A DNA stretch of 11,151 nt from an uncultured Collinsella sp. (GCA_900547125.1 URFU01000076.1:1-11151), one strand, 5' to 3'. Counted from the stretch's first letter, positions 1 through 6,508 are shown. Numbers and translations are program-made. The notes: a model not told the origin generated them from the sequence alone.

Positions 1-377
1 TGAATGTCACCACTATCTTCACGCGCGAGCAGGTCGACGAGGTCGTCGAGGCCGTTTCTGCCGAGACCCCCTCTATTCTGTCCATCTTTGCCGGTCGCAT
101 TGCCGATACCGGCGTCGATCCGCTGCCCCTCATGGCGGAGTCCGTAAAGAAGGCTGCCGTTAAGCCTGCTGCCGAGGTTCTCTGGGCGTCTACGCGCGAG
201 GTCCTCAATATCTTCCAGGCGGAGTCCGTTGGATGCCAGATCATTACGGTCCCCAATGCCATTCTTGCCAAGCGCAAGAATTTCGGGAAAGATTTGCTTG
301 AGTACTCGCTTGATACGGTCAAGGGCTTTGCCCGCGACGTCCAGGCACTTGGTTTCCATATCCTGCCTGAGGAGTAG
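1..377 (+). CDS. Transaldolase / fructose-6-phosphate aldolase-like protein, C-terminal part (5' end outside window)
   Basis: The reading frame is open from base 3 to a TAG at 375-377 and gives about 124 residues, roughly the second half of a 234-residue enzyme. The start lies upstream of the window. It aligns without gaps to the C-terminal half of the complete paralogue at 2972-3676; by eye about 95 of 122 residues match (78%). Shared blocks include NVTTIF, FAGRIADTGVDP, EVLWASTRE and ALGFHILP, characteristic of the small (about 220-240 residue) FSA/TalC-like class I aldolase family, which cleaves or forms C3-C4 bonds of ketose phosphates in the cytosol. The Schiff-base lysine would be in the missing half. 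The copy ends with two extra glutamates. Only 9 bases separate it from the EIIA gene, so it belongs to the PTS operon. Whether it acts as transaldolase or as fructose-6-phosphate aldolase cannot be told. Confidence 0.9.
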   Translation, partial: NVTTIFTREQVDEVVEAVSAETPSILSIFAGRIADTGVDPLPLMAESVKKAAVKPAAEVLWASTREVLNIFQAESVGCQIITVPNAILAKRKNFGKDLLEYSLDTVKGFARDVQALGFHILPEE

Positions 378-386
378 AGGACGAGC

Positions 387-833
387 ATGTTGACCGATCT
401 TCTTAAACCTGAGCTTGTTGCCTGCCATGTCAAGGCCTCCGATTGGGAGGAAGCGATCAAGGCATGCGGTAAGTTGCTCGTAGACGCTGGCAAATGCGAC
501 CAGAGCTATGTTGACGCCATGATTTCATCGGTTCACAAATTCGGCCCCTATATGGTCTTGGAAGAGGGCATCGCCATGCCCCACGCTCAGGCAGATGGCA
601 ATGTGAGTGAAGCGGGAATCTGTATCGTCACGCTTGACCCTGCCGTTGCGTTTGGACACGAGGATTTCGATCCGGTTCACGTGCTCGTGGGTATTTGCGC
701 ACCCGACCCCAAGGCTCATCTTGGCTGCTTGGCGGAGCTTTCGCAGATGTTTGAGGACGAGGACTGCGTTGCCAAGCTCAGCGCATGCGATACGCCCGAG
801 CAGGTTTTGGAGACCATGCGTTCATTCTTTTAG
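387..833 (+). CDS. ulaC: PTS EIIA component, ascorbate/mannitol-fructose type (UlaC-like)
   Basis: This 148-residue cytosolic protein fits the PTS_EIIA type-2 domain over its whole length. Such proteins accept phosphate from HPr on a histidine and pass it to EIIB. The segment around residues 52-68 (FGPYMVLEEGIAMPHAQ) matches the UlaC/SgaA active-site signature, and His66 in MPHA is the expected phosphorylation site. The start ATG at 387 has AGAGG six bases upstream, overlapping the stop of the preceding aldolase gene. The gene lies between the aldolase and EIIB genes and is presumably co-transcribed with both. EIIA is a stand-alone polypeptide, as in Ula systems, not fused to EIIB. The family call is secure from motif and context. 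The sugar specificity is not, since the EIIA family serves several sugar classes. Confidence 0.92.
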   Translation: MLTDLLKPELVACHVKASDWEEAIKACGKLLVDAGKCDQSYVDAMISSVHKFGPYMVLEEGIAMPHAQADGNVSEAGICIVTLDPAVAFGHEDFDPVHVLVGICAPDPKAHLGCLAELSQMFEDEDCVAKLSACDTPEQVLETMRSFF

Positions 834-845
834 GCCTTAATGGCA

Positions 846-885
846 CGGCGATGCGGCGCCGCTTTTGGATAGACGGAAAACCGTC
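846..885 (+). other. Two small RNA hairpins between the EIIA and EIIB genes
   Basis: The first hairpin pairs CGGCG (846-850) with CGCCG (857-861) and is followed by C then TTTT (863-866), resembling a weak intrinsic terminator. The second pairs GACGG (872-876) with CCGTC (881-885) around an AAAA tetraloop and ends just before the purine-rich ribosome binding site (about 891-903) of the EIIB gene. They may lower readthrough or adjust the ratio of EIIA to EIIB/EIIC. The effect is inferred; only the pairing is seen. Confidence 0.4.
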
Positions 886-908
886 ACGTGTAGGAGAGGA
901 AGGTTGCC

Positions 909-1184
909 ATGCATATCATCACCGTATGCGGAAACGGCATCGGGTCTAGCCTGATGCTCGCTGGCAAAGTCGAGGAGCTTTGCGAGGAGGAGGGCATCAA
1001 GGCCGACGTTGAGTCTATGGACCTGAACGGTGCTTCTTCCGCAAATCCGGATCTGTTCATTACCGTTAAGGAGCTCGCTCCCGAGCTCCACGGCAACGTT
1101 GTGATCGTTCGCAGCTATGTGAACAAGAAGAAGATCCGCGAAGACGCCCTCGAGGCAATCAAAGCGGCCGCCGCTAACGCCTAA
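909..1184 (+). CDS. ulaB: PTS EIIB component, ascorbate type (UlaB-like)
   Basis: This 91-residue cytosolic protein is a stand-alone EIIB of the lactose/ascorbate-type fold. Cys7, in the P-loop-like motif CGNGIGSSL (residues 7-15), is the expected phospho-cysteine that receives phosphate from EIIA and passes it to the sugar during transport. The motif is nearly that of E. coli UlaB (CGNGQGSSM, from memory), favouring the Ula/Sga family over cellobiose or galactitol EIIBs. Length is close to UlaB (about 100 residues). The ATG at 909 is preceded by GGAAGG at 898-903, a strong ribosome binding site. It lies 75 bases after EIIA and 71 bases before EIIC, with hairpins in both gaps. Confidence 0.92.
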   Translation: MHIITVCGNGIGSSLMLAGKVEELCEEEGIKADVESMDLNGASSANPDLFITVKELAPELHGNVVIVRSYVNKKKIREDALEAIKAAAANA

Positions 1185-1198
1185 AGCGGCACAAAAAA

Positions 1199-1231
1199 GG
1201 GCGGTTCCCTGTGGAAGAGGGAAACGCGCCC
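1199..1231 (+). other. Stable hairpin in the EIIB-EIIC intergenic leader
   Basis: GGGCG (1199-1203) pairs with CGCCC (1227-1231), and TTCCCT (1205-1210) pairs with AGGGAA (1218-1223) around a seven-base loop, giving 11 base pairs with a small internal bulge. No T-run follows, so it is not an intrinsic terminator. It sits 12 bases before the AAAGGAAG ribosome binding site of the EIIC gene and could stabilise a processed mRNA or set expression of the membrane subunit. Function is inferred. Confidence 0.45.
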
Positions 1232-1255
1232 ACGTTAGAGAGAAAGGAAGCGCAG

Positions 1256-2647
1256 ATGCAAGCCATCCTTCCCATACTTGAGTTTATCCAATCGATTCTG
1301 ACTAAGCCAGCGTGGATCATGGGTCTGTTTGCCTTTGTGGGCCTTGTTGCGCTCAAGCGCCCTGCCCACAAGGTGATGACGGGAACCCTGAAGCCCATTC
1401 TTGGTTACATCATGCTGTCTGCCGGCGCTGCTGTTGTTCAGGAGAACCTTGCTCCGCTGGGTACCTTCATCGAGACCGGTTTCCACATCACCGGCGTCGT
1501 GCCCAACAACGAGGTCGTTGTTTCGATGGCTCAGAGCGTCCTCGGCGTTCAGACCATGATGATCCTGATTCTCGGCTACGTCGTGAACATTATCATTGCC
1601 CGCTTTACCAAGTTTAAGTACATCTTCCTGACGGGCCATCACAGCATGTTCATGGCTTGCCTGCTGTCTGCCGTTCTGCAGGCATCTGGCTTCCAGGATG
1701 TCCAGCTTGTCATCGTGGGCGGCATGTTCCTGGGCCTCGTGAGCGCTATGCTTCCCGCCGTTGGTCAGCGTTTCACCGAGAAGGTTACCGATGGCGATGA
1801 AATCGCCATGGGCCACTTCGGTTCACTCGCCTATTACATCTCCGCTGCAGTCGGTACGCTTTTTGCTAAGGACGCCGAGGAGAACAGCACCGAGAAGATC
1901 GAGGTCCCCGAGAAGTTCTCCTTCCTGCGCGACACCACCATCTCCACGGCTCTTACCATGGCCTTCTTCTACCTGGTTACCGCTTTCGCCGCTTACATCG
2001 CAGATCCTGCGGTCGTTACCAAGACCGCTGGCGGCGACAATGTAATCGTCTACGCCCTGACCTGTGCCCTGTCCTTCGCCGTCGGTGTCACTATCGTCTA
2101 CAACGGCGTTCGTATGATCCTTGCCGACCTGGTCCCGGCTTTCCAGGGCATCTCCAACAAGCTGATCCCTGGCGCTATCCCTGCCGTCGACTGCGCCGTC
2201 TTCTTCCCCTATGCTCCCACTGCCGTCATCCTCGGCTTTGTCGCTTCTTTCATCGGCGGCGTGGTCGGTATGTTCATCGTGGGCGCTACCCTGGGCATCT
2301 TCATCATCCCGGGCATGGTTCCCCACTTCTTCTGCGGTGCTACCGCAGGCATCTACGGCAATGCTACCGGCGGTCGCAAGGGCGCAGCTCTTGGTGCTTT
2401 CGTCAACGGCCTGCTCATCACCTTTGCCCCGGCCCTGCTCCTGCCCGTTCTTGACGTCTTTGGCTTCAAGAACACTACGTTCGGCGACTTCGATTTCTCC
2501 GTCATTGGTATTACGCTCGGCCGCGCTGCCGAGGCCTTCGGTACCACCGGTGTCTACGCGATTCTCGCTGTCCTTCTGGTCGTCGCCTTCGTCCCCAACT
2601 TCATCCACACCAAGGGTGCTGTGATCAATCACGTTGAGGAAGAGTAA
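1256..2647 (+). CDS. ulaA: PTS EIIC membrane component, ascorbate type (UlaA/SgaT family)
   Basis: This 463-residue, very hydrophobic inner-membrane protein is the sugar-translocating subunit of the PTS. About ten or more membrane segments can be seen, for example around residues 20-35, 45-62, 97-116, 129-166, 228-250, 265-290, 321-360 and 432-450. Several blocks match E. coli UlaA as I recall it: LTGH (125-128), EKVTDGDEIAMGH (175-187), FQGISNKLIPGA (296-307) and DCA followed by APTAVILGF (312-328). The ATG at 1256 was chosen because AAAGGAAG lies five bases before it and the protein then begins like family members. An in-frame GTG at 1211 would add 15 residues with poor homology and would lie inside a hairpin. 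It is the last gene before the terminator at 2705. L-ascorbate is the family's known substrate, but no ascorbate-degradation gene is visible, so another substrate is possible. Confidence 0.93.
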   Translation: MQAILPILEFIQSILTKPAWIMGLFAFVGLVALKRPAHKVMTGTLKPILGYIMLSAGAAVVQENLAPLGTFIETGFHITGVVPNNEVVVSMAQSVLGVQTMMILILGYVVNIIIARFTKFKYIFLTGHHSMFMACLLSAVLQASGFQDVQLVIVGGMFLGLVSAMLPAVGQRFTEKVTDGDEIAMGHFGSLAYYISAAVGTLFAKDAEENSTEKIEVPEKFSFLRDTTISTALTMAFFYLVTAFAAYIADPAVVTKTAGGDNVIVYALTCALSFAVGVTIVYNGVRMILADLVPAFQGISNKLIPGAIPAVDCAVFFPYAPTAVILGFVASFIGGVVGMFIVGATLGIFIIPGMVPHFFCGATAGIYGNATGGRKGAALGAFVNGLLITFAPALLLPVLDVFGFKNTTFGDFDFSVIGITLGRAAEAFGTTGVYAILAVLLVVAFVPNFIHTKGAVINHVEEE

Positions 2648-2704
2648 TCCAGGCGTACGTTAAGCCCTAATCGGGCGGAGCTCCGATAACCGGCTCCTAC
2701 ACGG

Positions 2705-2741
2705 AAGCGGTGACGGCTCAAATGAGGCGTCACCGCTTTTT
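2705..2741 (+). terminator. Intrinsic terminator of the PTS operon
   Basis: AAGCGGTGACG (2705-2715) pairs perfectly with CGTCACCGCTT (2728-2738), giving an 11-bp stem with a 12-base loop, followed by TTTTT ending at 2741. It lies 57 bases after the EIIC stop codon, so the PTS transcript most likely ends here and the second aldolase gene has its own promoter. Confidence 0.88.
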
Positions 2742-2786
2742 GCTTTGGGGCGATTGTGAAAACGAGCCGGCAAGGCGCTGCTTCTG

Positions 2787-2852
2787 TTCCGTGAACGGAA
2801 TCAACCGCGATGATCAGCAAAAACGTTTTGCCGCTGGGACGTCGATATAAAA
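2787..2852 (+). promoter_or_regulatory. Candidate promoter/operator region of the second aldolase gene
   Basis: The gap between the PTS terminator and the second aldolase gene holds two short palindromes, TTCCG-TGAA-CGGAA (2787-2800) and AAAACGTTTT (2821-2830), followed by a -10-like TATAAA at 2847-2852. No convincing -35 box lies at the right distance, so the promoter is uncertain. The palindromes are the best operator candidates in this stretch. If TATAAA is used, the leader would be about 110 bases long. Confidence 0.25.
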
Positions 2853-2971
2853 ATGGTAAATCTGCAAAACCGTTCGCCGAGAAGATAAAAACCCGCAGCT
2901 CACGCATTGATAAACGTAGGTAAAGTGTTTAGCAGTTCAACGTCCATATGCAGACGAAAGGAATCAGGCAG

Positions 2972-3676
2972 ATGGCAATCAAGGTGTTCGCTGACGGTGC
3001 AAACCTCGAGGGCATGCTCGACATGTACGAGAACGGCAACGTTCAGGGTTTCACGACCAACCCGTCCCTTATGAAGAAGGGCGGTGTGACGGATTACCGC
3101 GCGTTTGCCAAGGAGGTCCTGGCCCACATCACCGACGTTTCCGTCTCGTTTGAGGTCTTTGCCGACGACGTCGAGACCATGGAGGTTGAGGCTCGCGAGA
3201 TCGCTACCTGGGCCGAGAACGTCTACGTCAAGATCCCGTGCGTGACCACCAAGGGCGAGTCCACCGCCGAGCTGGTCCGCAAGCTTTCGGCCGATGGCAT
3301 CAAGGTTAACGTCACCACCATCTTTACGCCCGAGCAAGTCGACGAGATGGTCGAGGCCGTTGACGCCGAGACGCCGTCCATCATCTCGCTTTTTGCCGGC
3401 CGCATCGCCGATACCGGCGTTGATCCCATTCCGTTTATGACGGAGTCGGTCAAGAAGGCCGCCGCCAAGCCCAACTGCGAGGTCCTGTGGGCGTCCACGC
3501 GCGAGCTCATCAACATTTACCAGGCCGAAGCCTGCGGTTGCCAGATCATCACGGTGCCCAACAGCATCCTGGCCAAGCGCAAGAACATCGGCCGTGATCC
3601 GTACGAGGTCTCGCTCGACACCGTCCGCGGCTTTGCCAAGGATATCGCCTCGCTCGGGTTTCATATCCTGCCGTAA
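2972..3676 (+). CDS. Transaldolase / fructose-6-phosphate aldolase-like protein (complete paralogue)
   Basis: This 234-residue cytosolic class I aldolase belongs to the small FSA/TalC-like transaldolase group, with resemblance to the short transaldolases of staphylococci. Asp8 in FADGA is the likely catalytic acid; TTNPS (28-32) is the family signature after the second strand; Lys87 in VYVKIP is the expected Schiff-base lysine; FAGRIADTG (141-149) matches the phosphate-binding region. The ATG at 2972 was preferred over the one at 2948 because AAAGGA lies ten bases before it and the family starts at MxxKVFADGA. The gene is separated from the PTS operon by a terminator and 230 bases, suggesting separate control from its upstream paralogue. 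The reaction may be glyceraldehyde-3-phosphate/fructose-6-phosphate transaldolation or reversible fructose-6-phosphate cleavage; sequence alone does not decide. Confidence 0.93.
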   Translation: MAIKVFADGANLEGMLDMYENGNVQGFTTNPSLMKKGGVTDYRAFAKEVLAHITDVSVSFEVFADDVETMEVEAREIATWAENVYVKIPCVTTKGESTAELVRKLSADGIKVNVTTIFTPEQVDEMVEAVDAETPSIISLFAGRIADTGVDPIPFMTESVKKAAAKPNCEVLWASTRELINIYQAEACGCQIITVPNSILAKRKNIGRDPYEVSLDTVRGFAKDIASLGFHILP

Positions 3677-3706
3677 CGCGAACACTGGCTGCGCCGCAGG
3701 TTGTTC

Positions 3707-3778
3707 GCCCCGGCCTTTCCTTCCCCTATCGCTCACGCGCTTCGCGAGGGTCGCGCTAGGCAAAGGAAAGGCCGGGGC
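3707..3778. repeat. Long palindrome just downstream of the second aldolase gene
   Basis: The 16-base arm at 3707-3722 is the exact reverse complement of AAGGAAAGGCCGGGGC at 3763-3778. Inside, CCTA (3725-3728) and TAGG (3757-3760) continue the pairing, and the centre is GC-rich with a TTCG. The whole 72 bases can fold into one imperfect hairpin starting 30 bases after the aldolase stop codon. No T-run follows on either strand, so it is more like a REP-type or mRNA-end-protecting palindrome than a canonical terminator. Confidence 0.7.
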
Positions 3779-3789
3779 TGCCGACACAA

Positions 3790-3830
3790 GCTTGCCAGCA
3801 AGTTGGCGCTTGGCTTCCATATCCTGCCGT
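3790..3830 (+). pseudogene. Relic of a third transaldolase gene 3' end
   Basis: Bases 3809-3830 encode LGFHILP in one frame and match the last coding bases of both aldolase genes: 19 of 22 bases against the end of the copy at 2972-3676, and 19 of the first 20 against the end of the copy at 1-377. Upstream similarity fades but can be followed back to about 3790 with small gaps. No stop codon follows directly; the copy-2 TAA is replaced by TGG. It is a fragment with no start and no catalytic region. It probably remains from duplication or recombination between aldolase copies. Confidence 0.5.
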
Positions 3831-3832
3831 GG

Positions 3833-4048
3833 GCAAAGGTACCCCCGCCTGCGCCGTGCAAAATTGAGAGTATTCAGCAAGGTAAAGGTCTTTATCAGTT
3901 AACCGAAGCATGGAACGGCCCCCGTTTTGGCTCTGACGACGCTAAAACGGGGGCTGTTTTTGACTTTATTGCCTCTGAGGGGCGTTCGGAGCGGCGGAAA
4001 TTGCAGAATACTCGCGATTTTGCACATCGCTGCAGGGGGTACCTTTGC
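3833..4048. repeat. Inverted-repeat element with 48-bp arms between the second aldolase gene and tex
   Basis: Bases 3833-3880 and the reverse complement of 4001-4048 align over 48 positions without gaps at about 83% identity (40 of 48 by eye). Shared cores are GCAAAGGTACCCCC, GTGCAAAAT and GAGTATTC. The 120 bases between the arms hold the terminator at 3918-3961. No ORF with family resemblance is present. It could be a MITE-like or other dispersed palindromic element; no target-site duplication was identified. The right arm ends ten bases from the tex stop codon. Confidence 0.65.
3918..3961 (+). terminator. Intrinsic terminator facing right, downstream of the second aldolase gene
   Basis: GCCCCCGTTTT (3918-3928) pairs with AAAACGGGGGC (3944-3954), and GGC/GCT extends the stem inward by three pairs, leaving a nine-base loop. 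TGTTTTT follows (3955-3961). The T-run is on the + strand, so it ends transcripts from the aldolase gene at 2972-3676, giving a 3' untranslated region of about 285 bases. On the minus strand the same hairpin lacks a T-run, but it may also slow transcription leaving tex. Confidence 0.8.
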
Positions 4049-4057
4049 TTTGGAGGT

Positions 4058-6205
4058 TTACTTGCCCTGCACCATGGTGAGGGAGATCTTTTTGCGGTCG
4101 CGATCAACCTTCTCGACCCACACCTTGACCGTATCGCCGATGCGCACCACGTCGCTCGGGTGCTTGACAAAGCGGTTGGCCAGCTTGGAGATGTGCACGA
4201 GGCCGTCCTGGTGCACGCCCACGTCGACGAAGGCGCCAAAGTCGACGACGTTGCGCACCGTGCCCTTGAGTTCCATGCCGGGCTCCAGGTCGTCGATGGA
4301 AAGCGCCGAGCGGCTAAAGACCACCTCGGGCGCGTCGTCGCGCGGGTCGCGACCGGGCTTCTTGAGCTCGTTGACAATGTCGATGAGCGTCAGGGTGCCG
4401 CAGTCCAGGTCGCTTGCCAGCGCCGAGATGCTGCCCAGACGGCGCTCGATGTCGGGCACGCCGCCGCGGCTGAGCTCGCTGGCTTTAACTCCTGCGCGCT
4501 CCAGGACGGTTGTGGCCACCTCGTAGCTCTCAGGGTGGACGCTTGTCGCGTCGAGCGGGTTCTTACCGCCGCTGATGCGCAAAAAGCCCGCGGCGTTGAG
4601 GTATGCCTTGGGCCCCAACTTGGGGACCTTCTTGAGCTGGCGGCGATCGGTAAAGGCGCCGTTTTCCTCGCGGTAGGCCACGATATTCTTGGCCACGCTC
4701 GGCGTGATACCCGACACGTAGCCCAGCAGGCTCGCACTCGCGGTGTTGACGTCGACGCCCACGCGGTTGACGACGTCCTCCACCACGTGGCCCAGGGTGC
4801 GTGAAAGCTCGGCCTGGTCAAGGTCGTGCTGGTACTGGCCAACGCCGATGGACTGGGGCGGAATCTTGACGAGCTCTGCCAGCGGGTCTTGCAGGCGACG
4901 GCCCAGGCTCATGGCGCCACGCACGGTGACGTCCAGGTCGGGGTATTCCTGGCTGGCGAGCTCGGAGGCGGAGTACACCGACGCGCCGGCCTCGTTGACG
5001 ATGGTGTATCGCAGCCCAGGCGCCTGCTCGGCGATGAACTCCGAGACGACTTCCTCGGTCTCACGGCTGGCGGTGCCGTTGCCGATGACGATGGTGTTGA
5101 CGTCGTCCTTCTTGACGAGGCGGGCGAGCTCGCGCTTAGTGCCGGCGACGTCGTGGCGCGGTTTGGTGGGGTAGACCACGCCGTGGTCGAGCAGCTTGCC
5201 GGTCTCGTCCATGACGGCGACCTTGCAGCCGGTGCGGTAGCCCGGGTCGAGCGCGAGCACGCGGGCGCCTCGCACGGGGCGTGCCGAGAGCAGACCCTCG
5301 AGATTCTTGGCAAAGACGTTGATGGCCTCGGTCTGGGCGCGAACGGTGAGTTTGGCGCGGGCCTCGCGCTCCAGCGAGGGGGCCATGAGGCGCTTGTAGC
5401 CGTCGGCGATGGCGGCATCGAAGATGGGAGCAAACACGCCCTGACGGCGGGGCCAACGGCTGCCGAGGCGTGCCGTGGCGGCAGCGCCGTCGACGTTTAC
5501 GCGCACGCGGAGCTTGCCCTCGCGTTCACCGCGGTCGATAGCCAGCACGCGGTGGTTGGGTATACGGCGCAGTGGCTCGTCATAGCTGTAGTACGGCTCG
5601 TAGGGAGTCTTCTCGGTGGGATCGGTGGCCTCGACGACGATATCGGCGGTGTTTTGCATAAAGGCGCGCAGGTCGGCGACGTTCTCGGGGTCCTCGGCTA
5701 CCGTCTCAGCCACGATGTCCGCTGCGCCGGCAAGCGCCTTCTCGGGCGTGTCGAAGCCGGCTTCCTCGTTGACGTATGCCGCGGCGGCGTCGAGCGCGCT
5801 GCCCTTGGCGGATGCCTGCATGATGCTCATGTTAGCAAGCGGCTCCAGGCCGGCTTCGCGGGCCTTCTGCGCGCGGGTCATGCGCTTTTTTCGGTAGGGC
5901 TTGTAGAGGTCCTCGACACGCTGGAGCTGCGTGGCCTCGCGAATCTGCTGCTCGAGCTCGGGCGTGAGTTTGCCCTGGGCGTCGATGAGCAGGATGACGT
6001 CCTCCTTGCGCTGCTCAAGATTGCGCAGGTAGGACAGGCGCTCGTCGAGTGCGCGCAGGGCAACGTCGTCCATGCCGCCCGTTGCTTCCTTGCGGTAGCG
6101 CGAGATAAAGGGGATGGTGTTGCCCTCGTCGATGAGCTTGACGGCTGCCTCGATGTTGTCAGCCTTAAGGTTGAGCTCGCGGGCGAGCTGGGCGATAAGA
6201 TCCAT
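4058..6205 (-). CDS. tex: Tex family S1 RNA-binding transcription accessory protein
   Basis: This 715-residue cytosolic protein has the full Tex architecture at normal length. The N-terminal helical region (about 1-200) contains IPFISRYRKEATGGMDD (31-47). A YqgF/RNase H-like domain starts at RVLALDPGYRTGCKVAVMD (315-333). Helix-hairpin-helix motifs cover about 485-545 (NTASASLLGYVSGI, then LGPKAYLNAAGFLRI). A C-terminal S1 domain spans about 641-711, with VVDFGAFVDVGVHQDGLVHIS. Tex proteins bind nucleic acid and influence transcription; in several bacteria they affect toxin expression, competence or stress survival. The ATG at 6205 was chosen because AAGGAG lies five bases upstream and the protein begins MDLIAQLARELNL as in relatives; the 52 extra codons up to 6361 lie in a repeat element. 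It is a single gene, and its link to the metabolic neighbours is probably incidental. Confidence 0.96.
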   Translation of the reverse strand: MDLIAQLARELNLKADNIEAAVKLIDEGNTIPFISRYRKEATGGMDDVALRALDERLSYLRNLEQRKEDVILLIDAQGKLTPELEQQIREATQLQRVEDLYKPYRKKRMTRAQKAREAGLEPLANMSIMQASAKGSALDAAAAYVNEEAGFDTPEKALAGAADIVAETVAEDPENVADLRAFMQNTADIVVEATDPTEKTPYEPYYSYDEPLRRIPNHRVLAIDRGEREGKLRVRVNVDGAAATARLGSRWPRRQGVFAPIFDAAIADGYKRLMAPSLEREARAKLTVRAQTEAINVFAKNLEGLLSARPVRGARVLALDPGYRTGCKVAVMDETGKLLDHGVVYPTKPRHDVAGTKRELARLVKKDDVNTIVIGNGTASRETEEVVSEFIAEQAPGLRYTIVNEAGASVYSASELASQEYPDLDVTVRGAMSLGRRLQDPLAELVKIPPQSIGVGQYQHDLDQAELSRTLGHVVEDVVNRVGVDVNTASASLLGYVSGITPSVAKNIVAYREENGAFTDRRQLKKVPKLGPKAYLNAAGFLRISGGKNPLDATSVHPESYEVATTVLERAGVKASELSRGGVPDIERRLGSISALASDLDCGTLTLIDIVNELKKPGRDPRDDAPEVVFSRSALSIDDLEPGMELKGTVRNVVDFGAFVDVGVHQDGLVHISKLANRFVKHPSDVVRIGDTVKVWVEKVDRDRKKISLTMVQGK

Positions 6206-6287
6206 GGGACTCCTTGCGTTTGAGGTGCGTTTGCAGCACAGAGCTACCAAGGATACCACCCGTCCTAAAAGACTGTTTCGGGGCTGC

Positions 6288-6447
6288 GCCATGAAAACGG
6301 CCCATCTACTACGTTTGAACCGTATAGGTCGACCATGCCTGGGTTTTCCGAAAATCGGCAAGCCGTCTACCTGCGGTTTTTATTTCGCGAAATTCGGTAT
6401 GGTTGAGGGTAATCGGTTAAACGTAGTAGATAGGCGCATTTCGTGGC
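6288..6447. repeat. Long imperfect palindrome (about 160 bp) upstream of tex
   Basis: The best-conserved arms are ATCTACTACGTTTGAACCG (6304-6322) and, inverted, CGGTTAAACGTAGTAGAT (6414-6431), differing by one inserted base. Weaker pairing continues outward to 6288 and 6447 and inward through ACCATGCC and its partner GGTATGGT, so almost the whole segment can fold back on itself. Smaller palindromes lie inside: GGTCGACC (6328-6335) and ATTTCGCGAAAT (6382-6393). This and its flanks explain most of the 410 gene-free bases between tex and the next operon; the rest is the tex leader and the terminator at 6509-6543. It has no coding sign. It may be a dispersed fold-back repeat or a structured RNA in the tex leader. 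Confidence 0.65.
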
Positions 6448-6508
6448 AAACGAATCAAGCCGAGGTACAAAATAGCCCCCGCCCCAGAAAAATCGTCGGC
6501 AAGGTAGC

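Noticed and set aside
1823..2632. Open frame of 269 codons on the minus strand inside the EIIC gene
   Set aside because: Acidic Asp/Gly-rich shadow of a membrane-protein gene; no domain and no supported start.
2900..3880. Open frame of 326 codons on the minus strand
   Set aside because: It is antisense to the second aldolase and runs through repeats; no family resemblance.
3701..4804. Open frame of 367 codons on the + strand
   Set aside because: It crosses a palindrome, the aldolase relic and a terminator and then runs antisense to tex. Only the ALGFHILP fragment inside it is meaningful.
4826..6223. Open frame of 465 codons on the + strand
   Set aside because: It is antisense to tex and shows the same Gly/Leu/Val/Asp-rich mirror composition; tex has full domain support.
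6206..6361. N-terminal extension of tex to the ATG at 6361
   Set aside because: The 52 extra codons fall largely in the palindromic element and are unlike Tex proteins; the ATG at 6205 has a clear AAGGAG site.
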